Shown here: piece after piece, positions 22,861 to 35,525 of the stretch
Position numbering within the stretch: position 1 is the first letter of the stretch
Layout of the letters: every line of letters starts with the position of its first letter
Origin: Brachynemurus nebulosus
Lineage: Eukaryota; Arthropoda; Insecta; Neuroptera; Myrmeleontidae
DNA length: 64,000 bases
Assembly (NCBI GenBank): GCA_035578155.1
Contig: JAPWDM010000003.1
Coordinates: 64,534,142-64,598,141, forward strand
Reading direction: 5' to 3'
Position numbers and translations under genes: made by a program
Notes under the pieces: model-generated
Databases searched by the model: none
The model's input: only the letters and a program-made list of their open reading frames with translations
Told to the model about the DNA's origin: nothing

Positions 22861-23562
22861 AAGAGAAGATTCGCTAAAAAAACTTTATCGATTTTTTTTT
22901 CTCCATAATTATGTTCCTTAAGGTGTTAAAAATATTCTTCTAAAATTTTATTTAAAAAAAAAAATCAAAAATAAAAAAGTTATTGGCATTTTTTTAGTTA
23001 CTATAATTCAATTTAAAAAAAAAAAATAAAACTTTAAATGCTATTTTCTCGAAAGTACGTTTTTCGAAATAGTTCCTCGTGTATCTCAAAAAGTATTTGA
23101 GATATCGACATAAATCAAAGTGCATATTATTCCTCGATATCGTCATTTTGGTAGGAACTAGGATCTTTTGGTTCCGTAATATATTTTCAAAATGACGCCT
23201 TTTTATAGTCAAGAAAAAGCGGTGATATTTGAAAATTTATTTTCAGAATGCAATATCTTGCTAGTTTTTTATTTTTTCCCTTAGATCCTAGTTAGTGCCG
23301 TAACTGTATATGTATATTTTCAGAAAATTCTTGATCTTTTGATGTTGGTTCAGAACGCGAGGAACCGACATAATGTCGATTTCAAAACCATTTATACTCA
23401 CCTCATTTTTGAATTTTGTATTAAAAAAAACTTTTTAGTAATCTCAATGCATGTAGAAATAATGTTGTATATTTAGTTTTTTCATAAAATATTTATTTGT
23501 ATAAATAAAAATTAAATAAAAAAGGTCGATTTTTAATGTTTTTTTGGCGAATCTCTTCTTAT
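22861..23562. mobile_element. Probable ~0.7-kb TIR element
   Basis: Left 'aagagaagattcgctaaaaa' and right 'tttttggcgaatctcttctt' are imperfect inverses over ~35 bases. The element contains the inverted relative of window bases 1-130 at 23095-23215. It is non-coding, and its boundaries and class are uncertain. Confidence 0.45.
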
Positions 23563-24164
23563 TAAGGTACAAAATTTTAAAAATTGTACTTTCGATGGTA
23601 GAAATATGAAAATTGCAGTGTTTTCGGGAGTTTTTCTTTTAATTTTTAATAAAATTAGAAACAAAATTGAAAAGTTTGCACTCAAATTAATTCATTCACA
23701 TAAATATCAATTTTAATGAAACGTTTTTTTATAAAACAACCTGTATACACACCTCTACTCATTATTACTCATATCATTTACATAAGTACCCATTGATATC
23801 CACCGAGAACAAACTGTAATTTTGTAATTTCGAGATAAATTGCAATTTACTAAATAATTTTCATTTCTCGTTGAACAGAAATTGCATATTAATAGATACC
23901 ATAGCAAAAAAAAAAAAACAACTAAATATCCGTACAGCAGCGACTCCTACCTTTCACAGTAAATAAAACAGCAAATATTATAGGAAGACGATGTACGTTT
24001 CTCATATTATTATTATTAAAAAAAAAAAAAAATTGATGCAAAAGAACACAGAGAAAGAACAGCATCTATGTTCCTCACCGAGTCAACAGAATATCATCAT
24101 TTTAATTTAAAGATGCCTTGCAGCAAAAATAAGAAGCTATTAAAAAGCGAAAGTAAAAAGAAAA

Positions 24165-24370
24165 TATGTTTCTTCGACGATGACATGCTGGAACATGTTC
24201 TACGTCTTCAACGAACGTCGCGACTACCTGTTGTTTACTTACTATAAACAATAATCGTTGAACATTCATACTCAATTATAACATATATGTTCTGTTAATT
24301 GCCTAAAAAATCACTATTGTACTAAATCCGGCTCGAAGGACCAGTAAATGTTATTTTAATATTGTTTTTC
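24165..24370 (+). repeat. Dispersed repeat (family E), copy 1
   Basis: Shares with 39075-39310 the ordered blocks 'gacgatgacat', 'attataacatatatgttctg', 'ctaattgc'/'ttaattgc', 'atccggctcgaaggacca' and 'attgttt'. It is non-coding. Confidence 0.75.
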
Positions 24371-25028
24371 GTTTAAACGTTACGGAATGGGAGTATAAAC
24401 GAATCCCTCCCTGTTTTTGGGGGGTGCGTAAGGGGGATAAAACGTAGACGAACTGAAACTGAACTGTGTGTGACTGAAGAAGGTTCGTTGTCGCACGTAT
24501 TATTTGAATTCTTGACTTTTATTCATTTTTTTCCGTTTAATAGTAACAACATTTTAATCATAACAAACGGAGCGTGAAAATACAAGATGATTGTTGTTTT
24601 ACCTTGCGGCAATTTAACGGATAAATACGGTGAGATTAATGTATATAAGTTAACGTCAATCGTGTAGTCGAGTGAATTAAGTGTGTTTATTGTTTTTTTC
24701 ATTATTAACATCATTTTTGTTTGTATTTTGTTTGGCGTACAGTTTAATTAGTTTGATATTACGAGAGAATAAAATCGATCAAGAGTGGGTGAGTTGGGTT
24801 CGTCCAATTAGGGTTTCGTATAAGAATTCTTCCTGTAATCTATCTACCTAATAATATCAAATTTTTAACTTTGGAAAGCTAGAAGATCAGAGTAACTTTT
24901 TTCAGCGATACACCACCCAATACCTACAGTAAATTCAAATTTTTTTAAGGGCCCAAAACTGCCCCCACCGTTTGTGAACATTTACAAAAAAATTCTTTGA
25001 TTGTCAAATTACGTGTGTTCAACGATAG

Positions 25029-25160
25029 ACAGGGCCGTGAAGATAAATTGAAGGTCCCGGGAATAAAGCACATCTCTTAAAAATTTCTTCCCGTAAAAGT
25101 AAGTGATGAAGAAAATAAAAGTTTTTCCTGGGCCTTTACTGACCGCTGCGGCCTTTACTA
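25029..25160 (+). repeat. Family D repeat, copy 2
   Basis: Begins 'gacagggccgtgaagataaa', followed by 'tcccgggaataaagcacatc' as in copies 487-670 and 56303-56470. It is partial at the 3' side. Confidence 0.5.
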
Positions 25161-25384
25161 AACCGACACACATCAACAGTGATCTGATAATGTATGCCTC
25201 CATTTTTAAGGTACAGAACCCTAAAACGGGCATATATTTTTAAGTTTTCGTATATTAAGTGCAGCTGGACGTAAATAGCCTCAGTGAACTGTAAAATTTT
25301 GAGAAAGAAATTTTGAATCGTTCGAGTAGAATAAGATTGCAATTTCTAGAAGGTTAAATATTTTTATGTTTCTGATGACGTCAT

Positions 25385-25890
25385 GATAAAACGATAAAAC
25401 GATTTTTTCAAAGGATTTTAACGAAACTTCTCTAGATATTTATTTAATTCTGTACCAATAATACGAGCCTATTCCGATTAAAATTGACTACCCCAATTTT
25501 CAGAAAAACGATTTCAAAGTTTTGTAATTTTAACACGGGCTTTTATAGGAAAACTATTTTTTTGAATGAAATGAAAATGTGTCAAAGGAATTTGATAAAA
25601 ATTTAATATGTTATAAAATATAAAGCTACAATCCATATTTAATAAGAAATAAAAATTATTCACTACGCCGTTTTTGAAATATAATTTATAAACATCATTT
25701 TACAACGCTTTTTCAACAATGCTTCTATATTGCTACAACACAAGCGCGCGGAAATTAAAAATAAAACAAGTGGTACACAAATATAACTGAAGAATATTAG
25801 TACATTATTTAATTTTTGATAATTTTTGATAAATTTTTTCGCTGAGATATACTTTTGTACCTGACTAACTGAAGATAAATTTCTTGTCAA
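25385..25890 (+). repeat. Family B repeat, longest uninterrupted copy
   Basis: Runs from 'cgataaaacgattttttc' through 'tacaacgctttttcaacaat' to 'tttcgctgagatatactt'. It serves as the near-empty-site reference for the insertion at 62067-63122: here 'gaatattagtacattattt' is continuous. Confidence 0.8.
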
Positions 25891-26460
25891 AAAGGCAACA
25901 TTTTTTTGAGGTATAACTTTCTTATGGAAAATTCTATCAATAAGTGGAAACAACGTTCCTCAAAACCTACAATCACGTTCAACCGTAAGTACCTAAAATT
26001 TTTGCATTACAATTTCGATTGTGGCAACGCCGGAAAAAAATATTTTAATTCAAAATTTTCACTTTTGACTCGAAAAGGCTTTATATATAAATCATTTATT
26101 ATCCCAGCACTGAAGTTGCATATAATAATAGGTACATATGCTGGGTTTCCGCTACCTTAGTGTTTGCGCTTCTTACCTGATATGTTCAGTCTCTCACATG
26201 TGGGGCTCACTATTGAGCTCGACGACGGGGACAAGGACGAGTAAACGAGACGACGGTGGTTTCCCCGCATAACCAAACATCAGACAGTGACATGTGACCT
26301 TTGAGAATAAAGTTGATTCTGACTTGTGCACGTTTGTGAATCAACACAACAAACACGAATGACAAGCTATAAACGGATGTTATTGTTATACCCTCTCTGT
26401 CTTGTTTACGTTTCAACTGTATCGTCTTATTCACTCTGATCCGTATTATTTACCGCTAGT

Positions 26461-26481
26461 TGTGTGTGTGTGTGTGTGTGT
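26461..26481. repeat. (TG)n microsatellite
   Basis: Ten TG units. They lie in a slightly GC-richer patch (26200-26640) that could be regulatory or exonic, but no exon could be supported. Confidence 0.9.
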
Positions 26482-26976
26482 TTGGGTATCAATACAATAA
26501 ACATCTGAACAAGGTGCCGAGAAACCGCCGTGCCGCACCTCCCCGCCCCGCGGTTCGTATTGTATTTGGTGTAAAGTGTCGGGTACAAGGAGGTTTTGAT
26601 GTAGAAAATTTCTTATGTCACGCGTTACCGTGCACTGTAAGGTTGTTTATTTATTTTTATTCATTTTTGTTGAACGAATGTGTAGTAAGTTGGTTTATTG
26701 TTGTGAAAATTTTGTACCTTTTTTTTTTACCTTTTCTACTTTTTTTTCTTTGTAAAGAGGATATAAAAATATGAATTTTTACATAAAATTTTAGGAAATA
26801 TTGTTGGATGTTTTATTTAAAATAATTCTACACTACAGAGTGACTCGAAAAATTAAATAAAAATTCACCAGGTGCGTGCTGGGTCACGCCAAGTTAGAGT
26901 TACATAGTTATTTCAAAGTAATTCCTATATTTTTTTCCAAAAATCGTTTCGAGCCGTACGATTTTACTTACGGCTG

Positions 26977-27031
26977 TACGGAACGGCTACGAAACCCTAA
27001 CGTAGCCGTTCCGTAGTCAGTGGCTACGTTA
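26977..27031. repeat. Competing GC-rich hairpins
   Basis: 26977-26991 and 27001-27015 form a perfect 15-bp stem (arm TACGGAACGGCTACG) with a 9-base loop. An overlapping alternative pairs TAACGTAGCC (26998-27007) with GGCTACGTTA (27022-27031). The block is much richer in GC than its surroundings. It could be a foldback element; its role is unknown. Confidence 0.8.
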
Positions 27032-27061
27032 GGGTTTCGTAGTCACTGATTACGGAACCCT

Positions 27062-29369
27062 AATTTAATGTGTATGCAACTTGCACTTTACAATTTTTTC
27101 CTTTATTCGTTTGATTTTTTAATTTTCACAATTTGAGTTTTAATAAAATACAACATTGTCTATTAAATTGCCTAAGATGCTACACTGTTTGTTAAAAAAC
27201 TAATCAAGGATTGCCAAAAACCTTACCACGGAATTCTGATTTAATGCGTATCCAACTTACATTTGACGAATTTTTATATTGTTCTTTTGATTACTCAATT
27301 TTGAAAATTTTAAATTGTTTTAATAAAGTACAACATTGCACTATTATTAAATTGCCTAAGATGGCAATTTGATCTGTTAAAAAAACTAGTCAAATGCATG
27401 TCAAACCACGCAAAGCGATGACAGATATGACGAAACCGTAAGTGTTCCGTGGTTATGACTTAAGTCGTCCCTTCTAAAGTATTCAGTTCGTATAAGAAAT
27501 TAATACTTATATGTTTTAGAAAGTTCAAAAAATGCACTCTTTTCATAATTTATGACAATAAAATCACAAATTGAATGATAGAATTTTAAAATTTTAATAC
27601 AGTGCATGTGAAATAATCAAATTTGAATTAAATCTGGTACTCTCTTTTAGGGTAGTAGTAATTTTTTAAAGTTCGCAACAGAATACCATTAAAAATACCT
27701 TTACATCTGTAAATTATATCTCTTATATGGTAATATTATTAATTAATTTATTAAAGAAATTCGGTGATAAACATGTTTCCATCAAATTTCAATTACTACG
27801 ATTGTGGTCGTAGAAAAAGTATCGTCGTACCAAAAGTAATTAACATTTATATCGAGTTTCTTTGATGGTATTAATTTGAAATGACCAAGCTATCGTCTTC
27901 ATAAATTATGTATATTCTCGTTTGAAATAAATAAAATTTCGAGTAAATAGTCTTAATAATAAAGTACAATAATAGCCGAAATATAAAGTTAATATTACAC
28001 CATTATAAACCGTAATAATTTAGTGGGTACTCCCGTTGGTGGGTTGTTTGTGTTGATATTTCCTTTGAGTATTAGTAAACTAGCCGCATGTAATTAGTAT
28101 AATGGCCATTAAATCCGTAAGCATTATCAGTACCTATGTATTTAGTAAAACCAAGATCTAAATAGTGACTTGCAGCGATGAACAGAAATACGAGATGGTA
28201 GGTAACTTTACCTACAGATGTATTAACATTAAATTTAACAGCTTTTCATATTGTAGTAAATAATTATTACTTTACCAATGCCCGTTTGTGGTTTCAACTA
28301 AACACTGTTATAGTTTTGGGAAATTTAAAAAAAAAATTTGAAGTGTTTTCGGCATTTGTAGACGTTATCTTAGAGCAGTTTGGGCTATTAGAAGCGTATC
28401 GAAAAATAAGCTGTAAACGATTTTCTAAATTACTGACAATTAGTGACAAGGAGAGGTTCAGATATGGTCCTTACCGATTTCAGTCAAATTTCGTTTACTA
28501 GTAGAGCATAATATCAATATCAAAAATTTACAATATTAAGGTCCACCTGTCAAAAACACAGGAAATCTTTTTTTCTACTTCTGTTGAAGAACACACTCAC
28601 AAGTTAGGCATTATTCAAAGGTGTGGAGGAATTTTCATTACTCACTACCTTTTTGACCAATGAAATCACCGTATTAACCATTATTCAATGGGCTAGCTTT
28701 TGTTTTGTCTATATAATATACGTTTTCATCGTTTGTACATATGTATATACATTTAATGAAATTAGAGATAGATTAAAAATTGTATTCTTTTGATTTAAGG
28801 ATGTTTGGGAGGTACAATCAGAGATAAAAGTACATGAAATTAGATATTCGTGAATAATTGCGTTGTATAACAAACTATGAGGTAAATAAATAGTTATCTT
28901 TGTTAAATAATAGCTATCACTACAACTGATTGTACAATACATCAAACTATAGCTCTCAGCTGAGTACAAGAGCTGAATACATTCTGAGGATTTTTCGGAG
29001 AAATTCAAAATGCTACGAGACGATTGAAAATTTAGTAGAATGTTCCTCATTAAATAGTAAGGCCACTGTGAAAATTTCAAACCGATTCACTAAGCCGTTA
29101 AAAAGTTATTTAATCTGTTCTGTTTTCGAATTTCCATAAGAGTACGTGTAAAATTAGTTTTTTTTTTTTTTAATAACTTTTTAAGGGCTAATTATATATC
29201 CATCTATATATAATTTTTCACTTTTATGTGATTAATATATTGTGATATTTCATATCTTTCTTTTTCTTAAAAGAAAAATATTAAAAGTCCATAATTAAAT
29301 TCGAAAAAGAAACCTCATTTTTGAAAGAGTTGCATGAAAGAGTTGCATAGGTTACCTTACTATCAATTT
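27062..29369. other. No gene seen
   Basis: AT-rich. 27060-27200 and 27225-27420 share blocks ('aatacaacattg', 'aaattgcctaagatg'), an old direct duplication with a ~180-base offset. 28920-29150 holds an open frame without a recognisable domain. Its end ('ccataagagtacgtgt') resembles part of family B. Confidence 0.45.
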
Positions 29370-29493
29370 GACTAAAAATTTAGTCGATTAGTCGACTACT
29401 CTGTGCTCGATATTTTCGACTAATGACTAATTTTATCTGAAAAACAATTTTAGTCGATTAATCGATTAACTGCTTCTCGGCCCGACATCACTA
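29370..29493. mobile_element. hAT element end, truncated
   Basis: Ends in CCCGACATCACTA, the inverse of the hAT-type terminus TAGTGATGTCGGG. Repeated 'tagtcgattaatcgatta' motifs lie next to it. No matching left terminus was found, so this is a fragment. Confidence 0.6.
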
Positions 29494-29920
29494 CTAGCCT
29501 GAGCAGTATAACTCGTTAAGGTAATTAATTGAAAAAATATTCATTGAAAAAAGAAATATCATTATCGGAGTAATCGAATCTGTTACGATACGACCAATAC
29601 AATATATATTTTTAATATCATCATTATTTCGTACACAAATAGTCATTAAGGCTAAAACAAAACAGACAATAATCTTAACGATCTTAGGTTGGTTGGCATG
29701 ATTCTAATAATTTCCGAAATATAATAAACTTTGTGATTACTCTTCTTCAAAGCGTATACGGTGTAATAACCAGCAAAAGATATTTATCGTAATCTCTCCT
29801 TTAGTCTCCTCATTCACAAAACTAATATAATGATCAACAATTTATATAATAACAATAACATTCATGTTCCACATATTGCCTATCTTCGATTATACGTAAG
29901 TTTGTTGGATGTAGCATTTA

Positions 29921-30769
29921 TTAAGGGGGACCACTAGTGTGACCGCCTGAAAAAAGGTGATTTTTGGGAATTTTTTGTAAAGAAAACTATTGTATGGAAT
30001 GTTTTAATATTTTAAGGATATATTCGCTGATATGTAATAAATTCATGATAAAATTTTTGAACCAAAAAATTGAAAATTCAGTGAGTTATTGGCGATCTCT
30101 TAAGGCTCCAAAAAAAAGTCCCCCCACTGCTGCAGTGATAGCGACCTTCACAGTGCCTAAAATCAAAAAAACCAAAAAGTCTATTAAACTAGAAGGTATT
30201 GCCCATGCCATAAACCTCAATCGAAATAAAAAAGTTTTAAAAAAAAAGTTTAAAATTTTGCGCGAAAATTTGATAATTTTTGGCCTGCAAAGATTACATT
30301 TTCTATTCGATCAGAAAACTGGCGGTTCATGGCACGAAGAAACATATATAAAAGAAGCTCCAATAAGAATCAAATCGATCGGATGATTTGTTTTCGAGTT
30401 TGATATGCAGCAAATTTGAAAAATGTAGTTTATTTTACCTTTTAGTTTTAATCACTGCGAATTTTTACTAAAATTATTTACGATGTACTCACTATAACGG
30501 TCATAGTCAAACTAGTTGAGTCGTTTAAATGTGTCAGGGTCTAGCTGCTCCACAACATGTGACTGGCAGCCACGTCCAGAAAATCCCGAACTATCAACCT
30601 TCATACATTTCTCAATACCTCGAAATTAACAATGAAAATCAGAATCCGCTTTTCGGATGGCTATAACTCAAAAACTATTTGAAATATGCACTTGAAATTT
30701 TAGTATGTTATTTTTAAAGGTATAGACTTCCAATTTTTTTCAAAATGTCATACTAGTGGTCCCCCTTAA
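29921..30769. mobile_element. TTAA-flanked TIR element, family 2, complete
   Basis: Left TTAAGGGGGACCACTAGTGT and right ACTAGTGGTCCCCCTTAA, with TTAA at 29921-29924 and 30766-30769. It is 849 bp. A 140-codon open frame inside (29964-30386) is lysine-rich and has no recognisable domain. The homologous stretch at 55290-56071 does not preserve that frame, so I do not call it a gene. It is likely a Kolobok- or piggyBac-type non-autonomous element. Confidence 0.85.
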
Positions 30770-30989
30770 ACCGAATGGTATAAGGTTGTATTCGAAATGT
30801 TTGTTCGGTCGCTCGTTCAACTACATTTTCATGAAAAGTAACATATCCGGTTGCGACATGTAAACTAAAATGTTGTTAAATGAGTTTTTTTTTGTTGTGG
30901 AAAGGAATATTGTTAGTGACGTGGAGAGACATAGAGAAATTTATGCACATTGAAAATGTTTATAAATGTTGTTTCATTGATTTCACTCC

Positions 30990-31439
30990 ACCGGGTGAAG
31001 AGGGTGGTGGTGGTGGTGGTTGACTGGACCGGCGGCTGAGGGAGGGGGGTGTGTTACAAACACATTGTTATGAACCGCATTCATCCATCTATAACATTGT
31101 GTGAGTGAGAGTGAAGTGTTTTTGGTACTAGTGTTGTTCGCTTCCGGTGTTGAACATTTTGCACCTTGTGTTTTGTTTTCGTGTGTAACATCCGTTCATC
31201 TGGTGTTATGCACGAGGAATTGTGTTGTATGAGGACCACGACAGCAACACCGACGGTTGAACCAACCGACGGTTGAATCGACTGACAGACGGACGGACGG
31301 CTTTTAAATGTTTATCTGTCGCTTGGGACACAATTTTCAGTTTTAACATGTTCCACGTTGTTGTGTCAATGTTTTACAATTATAACATTAATATATTTAA
31401 ACATTTTCACGACACTTTTGTTGACGGTTCATGATAAAA
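30990..31439 (+). promoter_or_regulatory. hdc: GC-richer patch, candidate alternative 5' exon of headcase
   Basis: Composition rises sharply (GGT run at ~31007, 'accggcggctgaggg', 'ggacggacgg'). The patch ends at a usable donor, AAA|GTAAGC at 31440. Spliced to the acceptor at 34553 it would place ATG-ATA-AAA in frame with the exon start codon ATG. That would give a Headcase form lacking the N-terminal half. This is inference only: no TATA box was identified, and upstream short open frames exist. Confidence 0.25.
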
Positions 31440-32523
31440 GTAAGCATCGATTTTTTTTTATTTATGGGGTTCTTTTTACTCGCATTTTATGTCTGAAAAA
31501 CTTTTTAAAAAAGTTGTTACAACTTCATTAATGTTTTGACAATTTGACATAACTGATTATCAGGAAATTTTTTTTTACAAAAATTTGTTTTAGTTGGATC
31601 GATCAGGCTTAAGGAAGGTCTCATCTATCGGTCTAAAAGTAAAGTGTTTTTTGGTTTTTTTAACTTTTCGTAGAAGCTAAAAAAGCTATTGGTTTTGATT
31701 GGTCATACATTTGGTCAAGAGTGGGAGTATTTGTCAATATTCTCGATATTCTCAAACCTCAGTAACATTTCTCTTTTTTCTCCTCATGGCGTATTTTTTA
31801 TAAATTATTTAAGTTAACAGATTGACAGTTTAAACTCCAAATGATCGTATTATTTAAGAAATAAGAAATTAAAGACCAATTTTAATATTAAATGAAAAAT
31901 AGTTAAATAATAATAATGTTAAATAATTTTATTCTTATTTTTCAATAAAAGAGAAAACAGCTGGCGTGGATTGTATCCCTCGTAATACTTATCCAAAACT
32001 GAAATTCTTAAGTTTATCCATAAAATACATAATATAATATTTGTTGGAAGTTATACCAAAAAAATTATTAAAAGTCGAGGATTAGCAAAATGTCAGCCTG
32101 CCCGAATTTTCGATTATTTTTTGTCTAGATATTTTTAAATGTGAAAGAAAGAGCTAGCAAAAATTTATTTTTTATTTTTGTACTTGTTAATGTACTTTTT
32201 TTACTTTTGTGTATTTATGTGATTTGTAATTATCTATGTGATATTGTTATATTTCTAGGAATAAAAATAATAAAATTAAGTAACCGTTTGCGAATTTAAA
32301 AAATTATTTTTCGGGTACGTTATATTTTTGGGAAAAAATGGACTATTAAGACAGGGGCGGTTGAATCCAAAATCATTTCTGGGAGCAAAATTTATAGTTA
32401 TGCCTTTGCCAGTAACATATTCTACTCATAATTTACCTTTCAAAAAATTTTTTGTTATATTATGTCCAGTGTCGTGGCATCTCAAAAAGTAATAAATAAC
32501 GAAAACTTACTGTATGTTAGTTA

Positions 32524-33135
32524 AGCTACTGTTCCACCTAACATCTAAATTTTATAAAATTATAATTTTGCGAAGGCGTGGCTTAAATTTTAGTGTAATC
32601 GTAGGTGTAACATACTTAAAATCTAGATTTTATAAAATCTAGATGTTATAAAATTATAATTTTAGTAGTAGAAATTCTTTTACTTTTTCAATTAAAATTA
32701 ACCCCCACCTAAAAATCAAAACCAAAAAATTTCATGTACATAAGTGACAGATATAGCAAATGTATATCAAAATCTATTTTTAATGAACATAATTGATTGA
32801 AAACTTACTACATAATATTATTGATGAAAAAATAAATTCTAACTTGAAATTTTGTACCATGTTAAATTGTACAGTGACCACGAATGTTTTTTAAAAACTG
32901 CCTTTTTATTTTTTTAATTAATTGTTTTAATAGTATGCAAGAAATAAGTTTTTTTTCTCTAAAGTGACATTTGGCGCCATTTTTTTTATTATATTAAGTA
33001 GTCGTTTTTTCAATCGGTTATAGTCGACATAATCGGTTTATAAAATCTAGATGTTAGGTGGAACACCTCGTAAAAAATAATTTTACCATAAAATTATAAT
33101 TTTATAAAATCTAGATGTTAGGTGGAACAGTAGCT
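32524..33135. mobile_element. TIR element with 7-8 bp target duplication
   Basis: Left AGCTACTGTTCCACCTAACA and right TGTTAGGTGGAACAGTAGCT are exact inverses and continue imperfectly for ~45 bases. TTAGTTA flanks both sides (32517-32523 and 33136-33142). Inner copies of 'aaaatctagatgtta' make it internally repetitive. It is 612 bp and non-coding. The duplication length suggests hAT- or P-like mobilisation. Confidence 0.85.
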
Positions 33136-33142
33136 TTAGTTA

Positions 33143-34552
33143 AACCGTATATGAAAATTATATTTAAAGATCACCAGACCTTTGAATTTGCTTTGAGCGT
33201 TTTATTTTAATGTATTGTTTGTTATTTTCTATTATTTAAATTACATTAAATAATAATACATTTTATAAATAAAACAACAACTACACAACTCTAGATACAC
33301 AATAAATGAATTAATAATCTTATTTAGTGAGTATTTTAGAAAATAAAGTGATGGCACTACATTACAGACATAGACCATCCTCGAGAGTAGCAGATACAAC
33401 CCGCACTTTCATACATGTAGCGCTTTCACTAAAGCTCTCCATTTTATTCTCGTATTGTGCTTTATTGTGTACATACATACATATGTGAGTGAATAAGCTG
33501 ATAAGGGGGTACACAGTATAGAACGAATGAGGCAACTCAACTCTTCTGTTGTATTATTGGGAGAACATAATGTACAGACATACACACACACCTTTTGAAA
33601 TTCCCAGAAATCCCTAAGCTTTTAACGAAATAACTGCCGGGAAAATGGTATATAGGTACTCGTAGTACATCGCCGTATCGATATCTTCGTTTTTACTTGT
33701 TCATTCACTGGTATATTGTTTTATTTTATATTTGTACTTTTGAAAACGTGAAAGGATGGAAAACTTTTTTTTTGCTGTACAGTTTATAAAAAGGCAAAGT
33801 ATGATAATCAAATCAATTTGAGCATATATAAAGTTTTCATCGAATCTTGATGTTTTGGGGCCTTGGGAATCCAAAAAGTCTTTTGTATGTATGTTGGCAT
33901 CTAAGTCAGTGAATGTTTTCAGATGTATTGGGGCTAGAGAAATTTTGACGCATTTTGATCAATGATTTTGAAATTATCAGCAACTTTAACTTTTTGGGAA
34001 AAATTTAAAAATTTTGGTTTTTTTCGTTTTTCTCCGGACCTTGTTTATGAAAATCGCTGAAACTTTGATGAAAGAGATTTGAAAAGGTCCCAGTTGATTC
34101 AAAGTTAAAATTTTCTTCATAAATCACGTGAATTTTAATTTTTTTTTCATAGATTATTATTTTTCTTATTAGAACCGAAAAATTTTTGAAATTTTGAAAC
34201 AAAAAGGCGTTATAGTGAATGGAGGTGACTTGAAATATAGACTTTCCTCTTTTGGGAAAGTCGCAAGCAAAATTTTAAGAAAGTTTTGTGAAATATAACT
34301 TTTAGAAATTTAAATTTTCAGCAACTTTGTTTCTGTCAATCCCTTATCTATTACTGACCACAACCACTCTCCCTCAACAGATTTCAAAAATAAAAACGGG
34401 ACGGAAAAATCTTACCAATCGTCACGAGCCTTTTTTTGGTTTATATTTAATACAATGAAATTTTTGAGAATGTTTTTTGAAATTTGACTTTAGTTCGACT
34501 TTTAGTTAGAAACAAGCTCTGTTACTAATGTGTCTTTTTCATTTTGTTGCAG
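33143..34552. other. headcase intron 5' of the first visible exon; no other gene seen
   Basis: Unique AT-rich sequence. A 3' splice site closes it at 34551-34552 ('ttcattttgttgcag'). Confidence 0.5.
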
Positions 34553-34741
34553 ATGGAAGATGAAGGTAATCATGGCAATGATGAAACTCGGTGCTTCATT
34601 TTATCAACTTTGGCCGGTATCAATCGACCACGCGTCCACTGTATTCTGTGCGACGAAGAAATGCTTGTCTTCGATCGATATCCACTTGTGGACGGTACCT
34701 TCTTCTTGAGTCCAAGGAAACATAATCAGAGTTGTGTTGAG
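34553..34741 (+). CDS. hdc: Headcase, internal exon (first of three visible)
   Basis: Headcase (human HECA) is a zinc-binding cytoplasmic regulator. In Drosophila it is needed for imaginal cells and for restraining tracheal branching, and it partners Unkempt in growth control. This 63-codon, phase-0 exon starts MEDEGNHGNDETRCFIL after the acceptor 'ttgttgcag' and ends ...KHNQSCVE before GTAGGT. It carries the family's CILC pair and the diagnostic stretch VFDRYPLVDGTFFLSPRKH. HECA has a MED... segment at the same internal position. The upstream N-terminal half should therefore lie on earlier exons, which I do not see in the 34.5 kb to the left; they are probably outside the window. The ATG at the exon start is not necessarily the initiator. 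Confidence 0.95.
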
Positions 34742-35077
34742 GTAGGTAATAACTTTTTAAGTTTCTAGGATTTCGGAAAATGTTGCGAATAGTTTTGGGT
34801 TAGAATCCATATGTGTCTGTTTGTCCGAAAAACATTAAACTACACTCAAATTTTATTGAACAAAATTAGTTAGTTCGAACCAAAATCTTTCTCGACGATA
34901 TATCCAATGGCGAATTTAGAGGAGGGTTAAATAATGGGCCATTTGGGTCGAGGTACCAAATTCTAGTGGTGGTAGATATTTTAAGCAGTTTCGTTATTTT
35001 GATGGTAAAAATGAAATTTTGAGTTTATTAAAATTTTTCACTGCTTAAGAAACCGTAAATAAAATGACAGAATGTTG

Positions 35078-35525
35078 AAGGCTCGATCCACATTAACGCT
35101 CCGTTCTCGGTACGATATTGCTACGCTCTCGATTCGATAAAATATTCTTACACAATAAACAACGAGTGTATTCACATCATCGCTCCGATACCGCTCCAAT
35201 ATCAGTCGCGGTACGCTCTCGCTCCAAGGTAGCTCCAATACCAATACCACCTAGGTAATATTTTATCGGAGCGATATCAGACTTGTTATAACTTGTACCT
35301 ATAGTGTAAATACTTTTATGTTTCCACTGCGCTCCGCTTGCATTCAGTTGTTATGAAAAGATGTTTATATCGAACTGAGACCGAACTGGAAGCGTACCGA
35401 AAGCGGCATTATAATGTGAATGGAGAACGAATAGTTACCAGCAGGGTACCAGCACTGTAATGTGAATACAACAAGATTGTATCGGAGCGAGATTGGAGCG
35501 GGAGCATTGGTGTGGATCGGGCCTT
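35078..35525. mobile_element. MITE in a headcase intron, beside an empty-site paralogue
   Basis: Left AAGGCTCGATCCACATTAAC and right 'ggtgtggatcgggcctt' are inverse over 25 bases (21 matching). Inside, GC-rich 'cgctccgatac'-type motifs alternate in both orientations. Flanking sequence ('gacagaatg' / 'aggttttcga') recurs without the insert at about 35755-35860, so the host sequence was itself duplicated before insertion. It is 448 bp and non-coding. Confidence 0.8.

Noticed and set aside
21926..23743. Possible 1.8-kb element from 'acagggtgttccgacg' to 'aacaacctgtatac'
   Set aside because: The two ends match over only a few bases, and other elements lie between them. Not enough to call a TIR pair.
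29964..30386. 140-codon open frame in a TTAA element
   Set aside because: It lies wholly inside a repeat. The homologous stretch at 55290 onward has extra bases and breaks the frame, so there is no sign of selection on it.
1..34552. N-terminal exons of headcase
   Set aside because: I looked for the cysteine/histidine-rich N-terminal domain and the basic W-T-K-K-G-Y region on the + strand and found nothing supportable, so these exons are presumed to lie left of the window.
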